Below, piece after piece: positions 1-11,500 of a DNA stretch of 64,000 bases. Under the pieces are notes generated by a model. The model was not told the DNA's origin. It saw nothing but the letters and a program-made list of their open reading frames with translations, and made no database searches. The translations under genes and the position numbers were made by a program. Source of the DNA: Pleodorina starrii. Taxonomy: Eukaryota; Chlorophyta; Chlorophyceae; Chlamydomonadales; Volvocaceae. The stretch covers positions 2,228,501-2,292,500 of the forward strand of contig BRXU01000010.1 of the NCBI GenBank assembly GCA_030267565.1, given 5' to 3'. Position 1 is the stretch's first letter; every line of letters starts with the position of its first letter.

Positions 1-1240
1 CCTGCTGGTGCCGGCCCGGGTCCCGGCCTCGGGGAGGTGTGATCCCCTGCGTTCCCGACGGCATTCGGGTGCAGCGCGTCGCTCAGCAAACGGAGTGCCG
101 GTGTCCCGTGCGGCTGCACCTGCCCCCCCCTGCGTGCCCGCCCTTTCTGGCGAGCGCCGGCTGCCCCGCCGGCCCGCGATCATGCTAGCCGTCCCCATTT
201 GGCCCGTGTTGGGTTCTTCGGTATGCCGTGGGCCCCACCCCGTACCCCTTGAAGCTGCTCGCCCCTTCTCGGCGGCGCGGCGCCCCCCCCTTAAGCCCAA
301 TCTGGCGCGTGGTGCGCACTCGCTGACCGACCCCTCGGCTCCCCACCGATAACCACTGTAAAAACCAGCGCGATGGGGTATAGGCTTGCCAGGGATGACA
401 GTGCCACGGCTGGAAGCACGCCATGCTTTCCAGGTGGGCAGTCAGGACCAGGTTGATGCGGGAATGGACGCATGTTGTTATTGCGATATTTCTCTTTCAC
501 AATGTCACTTCTGCGTTTTTTAGTGGCGTGTGAAGTACATTACATAGTATTCGCTGCAGCTCGTTCTGCGTGCGTTCGAATGCGAACGTCGTTGTTTGAA
601 AATTGCGATGCCTATGATGTAATTTGCGCTTGGAATCGCTCTCCTCGGTAAGGATGACACCATTGGTACGGGCGGGACTGGACGACCAACCGCCGAACTC
701 TGGACACATTTAGGGTCGTCGCGAATGCGCAATACCATAAATTCGAAATGTCACAGTTTGACACAATATGACAGTAGCTATATCTCGTATATTTCGCAAG
801 GTCAGCACTGTCACGCTGTTGGGCACAGGTCTGCGCCCCTTCGCCGTCGGCGCGCGTTCGGCAGCGCCCCACAATGCAAGCCGCATCGTAACATGCGTGT
901 GCAGCAACAGCCAAGCTATCTTACGATGTCCGATTTTGAGATTTGTGATCTTGCCTAGCTGGCGAGCTGTTGGTAAACGTGCGTGCCTCGGCACGCGGCA
1001 GCCTAGCGTTCGCGTTGTCGGGCGGACGCGGTTTGGCGATGGTGAACAGCGAAATGCTATCGTTCCCTTATGAAATGCAAGGGCGGAGAAGTGCATTGCA
1101 TGCTCCGCAGGGGTTCGACCATGGGTTTCGCAGGGTTTCGTTTGCGGCGCGAGGCTTGGGCCTGAGCAGGATAGGGTAGGGGTCCCGGGCGTCCTGTCCT
1201 GGCAAGGAAGGTTGACCCATTTTCGCTCCTGAATTCCATC
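1..1240. other. No supported gene; GC-rich then AT-richer intergenic DNA
   Basis: The first ~350 bases are very GC-rich and could be the edge of a gene lying outside the window. The open frames on both strands are short, overlap each other and show no recognisable motif or splice partner. From ~430 on, base composition drops and no coding signal is visible. Confidence 0.4.
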
Positions 1241-1248
1241 GCCAGAGG

Positions 1249-1470
1249 CAGGGTGGCTATCTCAAGATATGAATATATGTTCGGGAGAATATTTTGGAAA
1301 CCTGAAGACAATTTTGCTGTGCAAAAAATTGAAGGTTTACTGTAGGTTACCCGGCCTACCTCACCGGTGGGCACGATATCTCCCGGGGCCGTGTTCAACC
1401 GGGAAAATCCCCTCCTGAGCCAGAAGTATCTCTGGCCGTAGATACTCAGCAAAATAAGATAGCCACCCTG
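1249..1470. mobile_element. hAT-type MITE, 222 bp, with perfect 8-bp target duplication
   Basis: The element starts with CAGGGTGGCTATCT and ends with the exact reverse complement AGATAGCCACCCTG (14-bp terminal inverted repeats). It is flanked on both sides by GCCAGAGG (1241-1248 and 1471-1478), a perfect 8-bp target-site duplication. An 8-bp duplication together with termini beginning CAGGG is characteristic of the hAT superfamily. The 222-bp interior has no coding capacity, so it is a non-autonomous miniature element needing a transposase from elsewhere. The intact duplication suggests a fairly recent insertion. Confidence 0.8.
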
Positions 1471-1478
1471 GCCAGAGG

Positions 1479-2290
1479 GGCATCATTCGTAGTCAAGTTG
1501 TTCACCTGACGGCTGCACAGAAAGCTACTCCGATAATGGGACCACGCAGATTGGGACCGGTCCCTGTCTGATGCCCTCCGTGCACCTCCCTGCGTGCGTG
1601 CTACGGTGCTCGTAGCGCTGTCGAGGTCGCGCGATACTTCTCCCCATTTCCCCACTTCCACCTGCGTATATATCCCTATTACCGGAGCTGTCCCACGCAC
1701 ATACACGTGTCCCCGTTTACAGCGCCCTCTCCCTGTACCTGCCCCGTCAAGCAACGCTGTTCGCAAACGCAGCCAACCAGTCCCTGAAGCGCAGCCCCTG
1801 CGTGGCCCTGCGTAGCCCTGAGTGTCACGGGGTAGGTCCAGCGTGCGCGTCCCCGTGCACCGGCGCAAGTACACAGCAGTCATTACAAATTAGCCCAATG
1901 CATCGAAACGGCCAGCCCGTTTCATGGGGCGACACGGGTACGCGAGAGGAGAACCGGTCCAGAGGTGAGACTGCTATGACGCCAACCCAACCAAACACCA
2001 TCCCTGGCGGGTTCACACACGAGGGACAGCCAAATCCGGTGATCATGAACATCACCGAAGGTGTGCAAAAGCAAGTCCACAAAAAGCGCTTGCGTCCTAA
2101 ACGAAAGGCCTGGAAAGGCGGATTCCCGTGCACGAGTTGTCTGCTGTTCACATGGTCAAGAACGGTGCACACATGCGGCACAGCTGCTTAATCAAGCAAT
2201 AAGTAATCATGCATAACAGACTGGATTATCGATACAATGGCGTCGTGCGGGACAGGGCGCCTCCTTCATCGCGGATCGCATCGCTATTTT
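1479..2290. other. Intergenic, nothing recognised
   Basis: Only short overlapping frames in both directions. No motif, splice partner or repeat structure is visible. Confidence 0.4.
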
Positions 2291-2304
2291 GTGCAGTAAG
2301 GCAG

Positions 2305-2880
2305 CGGCCCCGGATCGTGGCTCGGGACATGTACCGAACAATGACAGACCCCTCTGGCTCAGGACATGTACCGAGTCGGTACATGTCCTGACCCACGATC
2401 CGAGGCCGCCCCAGCATAAGCTGCTCTTTAAATTCTAGTTGATTCTTTTATAACTTTGTAATGTTGGATCGTTTTGGCGACTCGCCATTGAGGGGCACAC
2501 CGTGGGACCGGGTCCCATGCTCCGACCCAATATCCCAATGCAAATGGATCATTTAATAAATTATTAAATTTCCAAACGGTCTGGCTACCCGCCACGAGGC
2601 GGTACGCCGCGGGACCAAGAGCCACGATTCGTGGCTCGGGACATGTACCGAGTCGGTACATCCTGAGCCACGGTCCGGGGCCGCCGCAGCATAAGCTGTT
2701 ATTCCAATTCAGGTTGATTGTTTATGTATTTGTTTATGTTTCGGTCGCTCTGGCTACCCGCCACGAAGCGGTATGCCGCGGGCCCGAGAGCCACGATTCG
2801 TGGCTCGGGACATGTACCGAGTCGGGACATGTCCCGAGCCACGAATCGTGGCCACCCCAGCATAAGCTGATATCCCAATA
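2305..2880 (+). repeat. Palindrome-containing tandem repeat, array A (3 units)
   Basis: Three related units of about 170 bp (cores near 2310-2415, 2587-2700 and 2757-2870). Each has a GC-rich palindromic core built on the words GCCACGATTCGTGGC and CGGGACATGT, followed by CCCCAGCATAAGCTG and an AT-rich spacer. The third unit carries a perfect 25-bp inverted repeat: 2790-2814 pairs with 2828-2852 across a 13-nt loop. Units 1 and 2 have decayed arms. The same family recurs in reverse orientation at 7285-7810. No coding capacity. Confidence 0.85.
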
Positions 2881-4335
2881 CAAAACTATTATTTACTTGC
2901 TTCTTTTATGTTCGATCGTTTGTAAATGGGCATACTAGTATTGTCGCCGACGGGCTCTACGTAGCTGTTTATAGTTCGTTGTAGCGTTCGTTGTTCGTTG
3001 GATGGGCGGCGGCACACTGCACTTTGGTTGCGTACCGGCCATATCCTTTCACTTGTCGTTATACTCGTATAAACGACACCAACCACCGACAACACACCTC
3101 CCATCAGCTCAGCGGTCACTCGCTGTCACACGCACGGGTCAAAGAATACGACTTGCTCATGGAAGGGTTCCGCAGCAACGGCAGCTAAACGCGGGGAAAT
3201 CGCACATTACAACCGCTGAAACAGTGTAACCATCCAGCAAGGTACCCAATTTAGCAACGCTAACGCTACCTGCCCAGCCATAAATAAAGCATCATCCAAC
3301 CGACGATACGCCCCGTTCAACCCTACTAAAAGCTCTCCTATGGGACAACATACGGCTCCGTACCTCAGGGTATCGTCACGCTAAATTGAAGGATTATTCC
3401 AAACAGAGGTGCTAAGTCGCGCAAAACTAAGTAATTCCGTCAAAGTTTGCGCGACTATTAAATGTTAATTGAGTGACAGCCTGCACGACTCAGGAAAACT
3501 CCAGGCACTGGGAGCGGGACAAGCGCAAGGCGCAGCTGGACGCTCCCGGGAGGGCCAGCAAGGGCGCCACGCTGGCAAAGGCGGCGGCTCGGGTGAGCGC
3601 GGTGAAGGCCGCCGCCACAACAACCCCAAAACTGCATTTTACGGAGAGTCTACGGAGAGCCTGTACGGTATATAAACCGCATATTACTGGAGGAGACGGC
3701 AACCCAATAATACCAAGTGTCCAGTACGATGGTAGTGAAAACCACCGGTTACATGACTAAAAGAATCCAAAATTTTCCGGTGGCAAGATCCCTTTCCACG
3801 AAGTCCCCTAGCTGGGGATTGGGTTTGGCTACTTCAGTCCGGCCCGGGCCAGACGGGTAGTTCAGCCCGCTGCAGCCCAGTCCATACACAGGGCAACAGC
3901 AAGCCGGACTGGGCCAGACGGGTAGAGATAGAGATAGGTGAGGGCTGACAGGCCTTCACAGGGAACGGCAGTTGGTTTCCGTACTGTCATTGGGCTCCTA
4001 TCCTGAGCCGGTATAGAAACCTAATGACACTTGAACGGACACCTTTACAGCGCAAATGGTTACTTTGACGTTGTTGTGGTGCGCATGGCCTTCCTGCGGC
4101 GTTTTGTTCGTGCAAGCATGCATGCATCCCGACGCAAATGACGGCAGTCGTCCTTTGTGGTGATGTTTCACCATTGATGGTCCCGAATTTCGATAAGCAC
4201 ATTGGCGCATTTATGCCAAGATCTGCGACGGGAAAGCTGTCAGCCAAACCCCAAACACCCCAAGGCCCCCACGCACCCTGTCTTTCCTCCCTGTAACCTG
4301 GGCTGGGGATAGGGGCTGAAGCTTCAGGGCCGATG
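2881..4335. other. Intergenic, with a small hairpin and a GC-rich gene-like island
   Basis: Mostly AT-richer unique DNA. At 3416-3455 an imperfect inverted repeat (GTCGCGCAAA...TTTGCGCGAC) forms a hairpin. At ~3480-3640 a GC-rich island reads as a basic, Ala/Lys-rich peptide (in the frame opening at 3473) that looks like a piece of a coding exon, but no splice partners or continuation are visible. A direct repeat GGGCCAGACGGGTAG occurs at ~3845 and ~3911. Confidence 0.4.
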
Positions 4336-4339
4336 CTTG

Positions 4340-6515
4340 GCATCTGGGGCTAAACAGTTAGGGAATGAGGCTGGAGCTTATCCTTGGACACTTGGCCTGA
4401 AGCTGGGGGCTACACCTTGGCGGCTGGGGGTGGGGACTAGGAGCTCGGGCTGGGACTCGCGGTGGAGTGACATCTGGGACCTCAGGCTCGGGGCTTATGG
4501 GGCTAAGGCTTGGGCTTGGGGCTCGGGGGATTGAGCACTGGCGCTACGGGGCTGGGGCTAGGGGCTGGAGATTGGTGCAGATCGGAGCTGGGGATAGGTG
4601 AGAGGGGATCGGGTCCGGAGATCGGTGGCAGCCTCGGGGCTGAAGATGGGCGGAAGGGGCTCGGGGTTGGAGATGTGCAGAAGGTGCATCGGGCCTGAGA
4701 TGGGTGGCAGGGGCTCGGGGTTGGAGATGGGGGCGGAAGAGGCTCGGGGACCGGAGATCGGTGGGAGGGGCTCGGGGCTGGGGATGGGCGGAAGGCGCTC
4801 GGGGTTGAGATGGGCGGAATGGGCATCGGGCCTGAGATTGGTGGCAGGGGCTCGGGGCTGGGGATGGGCGGAAGGCGCTCGGGGTTGAGATGGGCGGAAT
4901 GGGCATCGGGCCTGAGATGGGTGGCAGGGGCTCGGGGACCGGAGAACAATGGCACGGGCTCGGGGTTGGAGATGGGCGGACTGGGCATTGGGCCTGAGAT
5001 GGGTAGCAGGGGCTCGGGGCTGGGGATGGGCGGAATGGGCATCGGGCCTGAGATGGGTGGCAGGGGCTCGGGGCTGGAGATGGGCGGACTGGGCATCGGG
5101 CCTGAGATGGGTGGCAGGGGCTCGGGGCTGGGGATGGGCGGAATGGGCATCGGGCCTGAGATGGGTGGCAGGGGCTCGGGGACCGGAGAACAATGGCACG
5201 GGCTCGGGGTTGGAGATGGGCGGACTGGGCATCGGGCCTGAGATGGGTGGCAGGGGCTCGGGGCTGGGGATGGGCGGAATGGGCATCGGGCCTGAGATGG
5301 GTGGCAGGGGCTCGGGGACCGGAGAACAATGGCACGGGCTCGGGGTTGGAGATGGGCGGACTGGGCATCGGGCCTGAGATGGGTGGCAGGGGCTCGGGGC
5401 TGGGGATGGGCGGAAGGCGCTCGGGGTTGAGATGGGCGGAATGGGCATCGGGCCTGAGATGGGTGGCAGGGGCTCGGGGACCGGAGAACAATGGCACGGG
5501 CTCGGGGTTGGAGATGGGCGGACTGGGCATTGGGCCTGAGATGGGTAGCAGGGGCTCGGGGCTGGGGATGGGCGGAATGGGCATCGGGCCTGAGATGGGT
5601 GGCAGGGGCTCGGGGACCGGAGAACAATGGCACGGGCTCGGGGTTGGAGATGGGCGGACTGGGCATCGGGCCTGAGATGGGTGGCAGGGGCTCGGGGCTG
5701 GGGATGGGCGGAATGGGCATCGGGCCTGAGATGGGTGGCAGGGGCTCGGGGACCGGAGAACAATGGCACGGGCTCGGGGTTGGACATGGGCGGACTGGGC
5801 ATCGGGCCTGAGATCGGTGGGAGGGGCTCGGGGCTGGGCATGGGCGGAAGGCGCTCGGGGTTGAGATGGGTGGCAGGGGCTCGGGGCTGGGGATGGGCGG
5901 AATGGGCATCGGGCCTGAGATGGGTGGCAGGGGCTCGGAGACCGGAGATTGGTGGCAGGGGCTCGGGGACCGGAGATTGGGGGCAGGGGCTCGGGGCTGG
6001 GGATGGGCGGAATGGCCATCGGGCCTGAGATGGGTGGCAGGGACTCGGGGACCGGAGAACAATGGCACGGGCTCGGGGTTGGAGATTGGCGGACTGGGCA
6101 TCGGGCCTGAGATCGGTGGGAGGGGCTCGGGGCTGGGGATGGGCGGAAGGCGCTCGGGGTTGAGATGGGTGGCAGGGGCTCGGGGCTGGGGATGGGCGGA
6201 ATGGGCATCGGGCCTGAGATGGGTGGCAGGGGCTCGGGGACCGGAGATTGGTGGCAGGGACTCGGAGACCGGAGATTGGTGGCAGGGGCTCGGGGACCGG
6301 AGATGGGCGGAATGGGCATCGGGCCTGAGATGGGTGGCAGGGGCTCGGGGACCGGAGAACAATGGCACGGGCTCGGGGTTGGAGATGGGCGGAATGGGCA
6401 TCGGGCCTGAGATGGGTGGCAGGGGCTCGGGGTTGGAGATGGGTGCGGAAGAGGCTCGGGGCCGGTGATTAGTGCAAGGAGCTCGGGGCCGCTCATGGGT
6501 GGCAGGGGCTCGGAG
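4340..6515. repeat. 2.1-kb G-rich minisatellite with higher-order structure
   Basis: Tandem array of a ~54-bp unit (built from GGGGCTCGGGGCTGGGGATG, GGCGGAATGGGCATCGGGCC and TGAGATGGGTGGCA) alternating with ~82-bp variant units that contain GGGGACCGGAGAACAATGGC. The two combine into ~136-bp and larger higher-order repeats. The minus strand is open in all three frames over most of the array, because the plus strand almost never contains TTA, CTA or TCA. Each higher-order unit is not a multiple of three, so the same DNA word is read in all three frames in turn. This argues strongly against a protein. The edges (4340-4700) are the most degenerate, as expected for unequal exchange. Confidence 0.9.
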
Positions 6516-7280
6516 CATTCCATTCGACTTGCATTCGCTGTATTCCGCAGCGGCAGCGGCCCCTGGCGTGCTGCTGTCAGGTGCTGCACCACCCTCCCCG
6601 TCGCTGTCCGATACCGAGCCATGTTATCAATGTCCATGCCGCCAAGCTGGCAGCCAACAAGCGGGACCATGACGTTGCCCATGACAGCAGCGGTCGCGTC
6701 ACTCCTATGGACTCCGGCCGTGCGGGGTGCCAACGGCATGAGGCTGGGCCGGCCGTTCTGCAAGCGTTCAGCAAGAACGAAACTGTGACAACGCGGCTCG
6801 TCGCGCCTTAACCCTTTGATGCGGCAATTCCATCACCATAGAATGCCGGTCTCCACCAGCCCGAAGTCCCGTCACCATTAAACACTCCAGCAAGATCTCC
6901 GTTCAATTATACGCATTGCATGAATGGGATGGCAGTCATCCGCAGACGAGCAAAAACGAGGCGCTGTGAATGCTGTTGGTGCTCAACGTTAGTGGGGGCG
7001 CAGCTCAAGGATATCTAAGCTATCGTACATTTACCAATACTGCAGGATAACGGAGTACTCTAACACGAGGCATCTGATGCGAACGGTTCGAACGTGTGTC
7101 TAGGACAGCTAGGGACAGCTTTTATCCGCACGCCCCAACCTGGCAGTGCCAAATATCCCAACATCAAGACGTCATTAGCACGCTCAAAATTACGCATGCC
7201 GACTGAGACGGAGCCGGTGAACTGCCCTTTACGGAAACGTGTACACAGAAAATGAAGTGATGTTCTGCACTATATATTCT
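6516..7280. other. Intergenic, nothing recognised
   Basis: Unique sequence between the minisatellite and repeat array B. The overlapping open frames at 6465-6811 fall partly in the array edge and have no recognisable product. Confidence 0.4.
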
Positions 7281-7284
7281 TCGT

Positions 7285-7810
7285 GCAAAATTGTGAGAAT
7301 AATCTATATAAATGTGTATCCAAAAACAATAAAATAATAAATACCAGCTTGTGCTGGTTAAATTTCAGCTTGTGATGGGGCGGCCACCCATTGTGGCTCA
7401 GGACATGTCCCGACTCGGTACATGTCCCGAGCCACGAATCGTGGCTCCCGGTCCCGCGGCGTACCGCTTCGTGGCGAGTATTCAGAACGATCGGAAAATA
7501 TATAATTAAATAATTAATCCATTTGATTTGGGATATCAAATTGCGCTTGGGCGGCCCCGGATCGTGGCTCAGGACATGTCCCGACTCGGTACATGTCCCG
7601 AGCCACGAATCGTGGCCCCCGGTCCCGCGGCGTACCGCTTCGTGGCGAGTAGTCAGAACGATCGGAAAATAAACAAATACATAAAAAATCAACCTGAATT
7701 GGAATAACAGCTTATGCTGCGGCGGCCCCGGATCGTGGCTCAGGACATGTACCGACTCGGTACATGTCCCGAGCCACGAATCGTGGCTCTTGGTCCCGCT
7801 CTTGTTATCC
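7285..7810 (-). repeat. Palindrome-containing tandem repeat, array B (3 units, inverted relative to array A)
   Basis: Three units (cores near 7370-7480, 7550-7650 and 7715-7800) are the reverse complement of the units in 2305-2880. They include the AT-rich spacer, the CAGCTTATGCTG word, the CGACTCGGTACATGTCC palindrome core and the GCGGCGTACCGCTTCGTGGC segment. Together with array A they bracket ~4.4 kb holding the minisatellite. A 180-codon minus-strand open frame across the array is a product of the repeat and not a gene. Confidence 0.8.
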
Positions 7811-8591
7811 ATGCCGGTTGCTTATGTGTCATGATCATGTCACAACCGACAATAGGCGGGAAGACTGGTATCTTGCTCCCCCCTGGCAAGAACCCTGTCA
7901 AATCGCGGAGGCCCTAAAAGGCATACAGTAAGGTCCCACAATACTTGAGCGCCATCGGCCACTTAGAATTCGCCATAGTCCACAGTAAGTCGCTCTCGTC
8001 ATCTTCCATTCGACGAGGCAAATCAATCCCCGAACGAGGGGTCTACCAGTTCCCCGGCCCAATCGGCAGCAGAAGCGTTTATGAGTCCCAATTAGCCAGC
8101 CTGGGCACAAGTGCCCTAAAACATGTCACTTCAGCTTCTGGTTATTGCAACATTTCTGCAATGTCGGGCAAAAAGGAAACGACACCAAGCCCCGAAACAC
8201 CACCTTCCCCTGTCTGCACGGCGCGCCAGAGCAGCAGTACATACAACAAGCCACAAGGTTTGGCTGGTACCCAATACATCTTAACATTTGTCGTCATTTC
8301 AGAGATGTCCCCCTGCTTACGAGTTACTGGCAAGTGGCATCATGTACTGCAAGGACTACCGGCAACCGCCTACCCGTCCCTTACCGGACCCACCCGCCCT
8401 TAAGCCCTGACCGGACCCATCTAGGCAAAACACAAAGCCCGTTTCCTAACCTAGCGCAATTCCCAGGCCCACACAGCTAGCCTGCAACCAAACAGAAAAC
8501 CTACGGTATGCGAGTCTACAAGCCGCACGCTTTTCCTCTTCAGTAAACTAAAGCATTCCCCATTAACGCATCTTCTCAAACAGCCGGTGTA
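7811..8591. other. Intergenic; 3' flank of the phosphate transporter gene
   Basis: No coding signal beyond short overlapping frames. The part nearest 8592 should include the 3' UTR of the minus-strand transporter; I could not fix a polyadenylation site. Confidence 0.4.
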
Positions 8592-11500
8592 TTACGAGTC
8601 CTGGCCCTTCCCTGCGGGGGCCGAGGTCATCTCGGCCGCCTTCGGGGCATCCTTGTACGCCACAATATGCTCGGCCTCCGACTGGGGGCGGTACAGCTTG
8701 CCGTAGCCCAGCATCCGCTCAAAGAGTGACAGGTAGCGCGGGTTGACTGCCTCTCCGTGGTATGCGTCGTGGTGTCCGTCCAGGATTGCCAGCCAGCGAC
8801 GGTCTCCCTCGCGCAGGTCAAGGCCCGTGATGTCGGGGGTGGTGAACAAGGTGAGCACCACACCTGAGGAAGGGAAAGGGAAGGAAAACATACCAACGGC
8901 TGTTAATCTCGGCCCTCAGCCGTCACCGAGCTGCACGGACCCCCCGACAACGAAAGCATCAGCCGTTGCGTTTCAAGAATCCTGGCCTGGCCGAACGCAC
9001 GCAAGGAAAATACAACATAAGCTGTGCAGAGATATCTGCATTGAGTACGATTCACGCGCGCGGAAGTCAAGGATTTGAAATCCACAGTTGTGGGCGTCAA
9101 GGAAGGCGGACAGGTGTGAAGCTACGGTCAAAATTCTGTGATTGGGGAAGCGCCGCAGGACACAGCGCACACGAGGACAGCGAGACAGCTCCCCCCTCAC
9201 CCGCCAGTCCGCAGAAGGCGCTGATCCAGAACTTGACGCGCATGTCCACGAGGCCGAACACCACCCCCGCCACCAGCGCGCCGGCCTTTCCAACGGCGGC
9301 GGAGAATCCGTGGCACATGGAGCGGACCTCGGTGGGCGCCAGCTCGGCGGGCAGGAGCCAGGTGGTCGCGTTGGGGCCGAACTGGCCCCAGAAAGAAGAA
9401 AAGTAGTACAGGAACTGGAAGGTGTGGATGTACCTGAGATCGGAGCGGGTTGAGAGGGGCAGTAGCGCATCAATAGAACTGCTGGCACCGCTGTCAAAAA
9501 AAGCCGATCTTACTTCCATGGAGCGCGGAATCTGGGGCGTAAACAAAATTGCCAATCTGCACCGCCGTGATGCTCAACTGCCGCGCGTTTGTGTTGCGTT
9601 CCAGATCGCATTGCACACATGGCGCCGCAAATACAAGCGGAACTCAGACCACCTCCATTCCTGGCTCGACCCCGTTGCATGCGCTAGTTACGGCCCTGAC
9701 AGGACTCCCTAGGTCTCAGCCAAGGCACGCCGCGAAACGTACTTGGGCGTTTGCAGCTCCTTGAAGTGGACGGCGCAGATGAGGAAGAGCACGAACTGCG
9801 TGTGCGGATGGGGCGGAATGGGGCGCCGCAAGGAAGGCTGTCAGGCCACAAGAGGGCTTCCGAGACGACTGGGGCATGGAATTCAGTCGCGAAGGAGAAT
9901 CAGCGTCCGGCGGTAATACGAAACATGAGTCTGAATCGGCCGAAGGCACGAGCAAAACATTCTGTGTGCCCAAGGCCAAGGCCTTGCCCACAGGATCTGC
10001 AAACATAGAAAGTGGGATTAAGCAACACCGCCCCGCCTGCTCACCATCCATGCGAATCCCATCATCTGCATCCGCATGCGACCCATCCAGGGCTTGTCAA
10101 TCGTGAAGGCGGCGAAGTAGTAGCCGACCAGGGCCACAGCGCTGTTGAGCAGCGTCCACTCCAGGATCTGAATCACGCTGGCCTTGGGGTTGATGATCTG
10201 CAGCCAAAAGAAAGACAGCTTTCAGCTGACAGGTGTGGGGAGAACGGGGGAGGCGCACCCTCCGGCGGCTGGGATGCACCCCTTATGGCACGCACACTTT
10301 TGCACCAGGCATGACCCAGATTCTTTCAAAGGACACTGGGGTTCAGGCGGAAACGTTAAAAGCCCGCAGACAGTTAGGTGTGCTTACCGCAATGAAGGTG
10401 CCTTGGAAGAGCTGCGGGCGGCAGCACGGGGCGCGGCGCAAACGGTCGGGATTGCACCAGAGTGAAGCATAACGAGTACGATAAAGAGGTATGCGCCCGC
10501 GAAGGATTTACTGATGGCTTCCGATGGGGCCACAGCTCATGAATGCCGCAAGACCTTGAAATACAGGTCTTGTGTGGAGCCGCCCCGTTCCCCATATGGT
10601 TGCTCATGCTCCCTGCCGACCACAGGAAAGGTCGCCCGTTCGAAGCCGTGTGTGCGTCAATCCGTCAATCCGTACCTTGTTTCCGTAGAAGGCGAAGTCC
10701 CACACGAACCAGTTCATCGAGGTGCCGAAGTTGCGGTGCCAGTAGTAGTACATGAGCAGACTGAACTTGCGCCACTGGACACCCTTGGCGCTGTTGCCTG
10801 CAGGTGCGTGTCGGCATCGTCGCCTTCAGAAGCTGACCCCAAGGAATATAAGCGCGGCACCGAGATTCGCAGTACCAACACGTTGCGAGCAGCGGTGGCC
10901 CAACCTTACACCCCAAGCCCAACACCTTCCCAAACGGCCAAGGGGCAAGACCTAGACCCAAACCCAAACGCGGCCGCACTACCTCACCTCCCATGGCCTT
11001 GAGCGCCTCGCGCTTTCTTTGCCACACAGCCGACTCGCGCAGGTGGAAGATGCGGTGCAGGAGGATGCCGACGAGGGGGATCAGCCCGATGGCGTACGAC
11101 AGGCGCCACGTCACCTCCAGTGAGTGGTTGTTGTAATGCGGCCCATACTGCTGAAAGCCAGCCAGGATTGCTGCACAGCAGATTGCGATCGTCGCGCGGG
11201 TCGGTGAAAAGCGCACGGGAACAGCATCGGAAAAAAACAACAAACCGGCCGAGAGGTGGCAAGAACCCCGCAGAAAGCCTTCAGTTTGCACATCGAGCCA
11301 ACCCTTCAGCCACCTACCGATGATGACGGCCGTGTTGACCAAGTTGCCCCAGCCCTGCATGCTGAACACGAGAACCACCGTCTCTCCGCGGCGCTTCATC
11401 AGCTTTGTGGAGGACTCGGCGCGCTCGTTGGCGGAGGTGGAGGCGACGGGGTACTCGCCGCCCACACCGATGCCGAAGATGAACTGTACGGCGGTGAACA

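Noticed and set aside
4340..6515. CRISPR-like array
   Set aside because: Units are contiguous without unique spacers and the DNA is eukaryotic nuclear sequence.
4503..6763. Long minus-strand Pro-rich open frames (427-739 codons)
   Set aside because: They lie in a minisatellite open in all three frames; the repeat period shifts frame, so no single protein is maintained.
7270..7812. 180-codon minus-strand frame with repeated SHDSWLGTCTESG units
   Set aside because: It simply translates the palindromic tandem repeat; the same repeat in array A is broken by stops.
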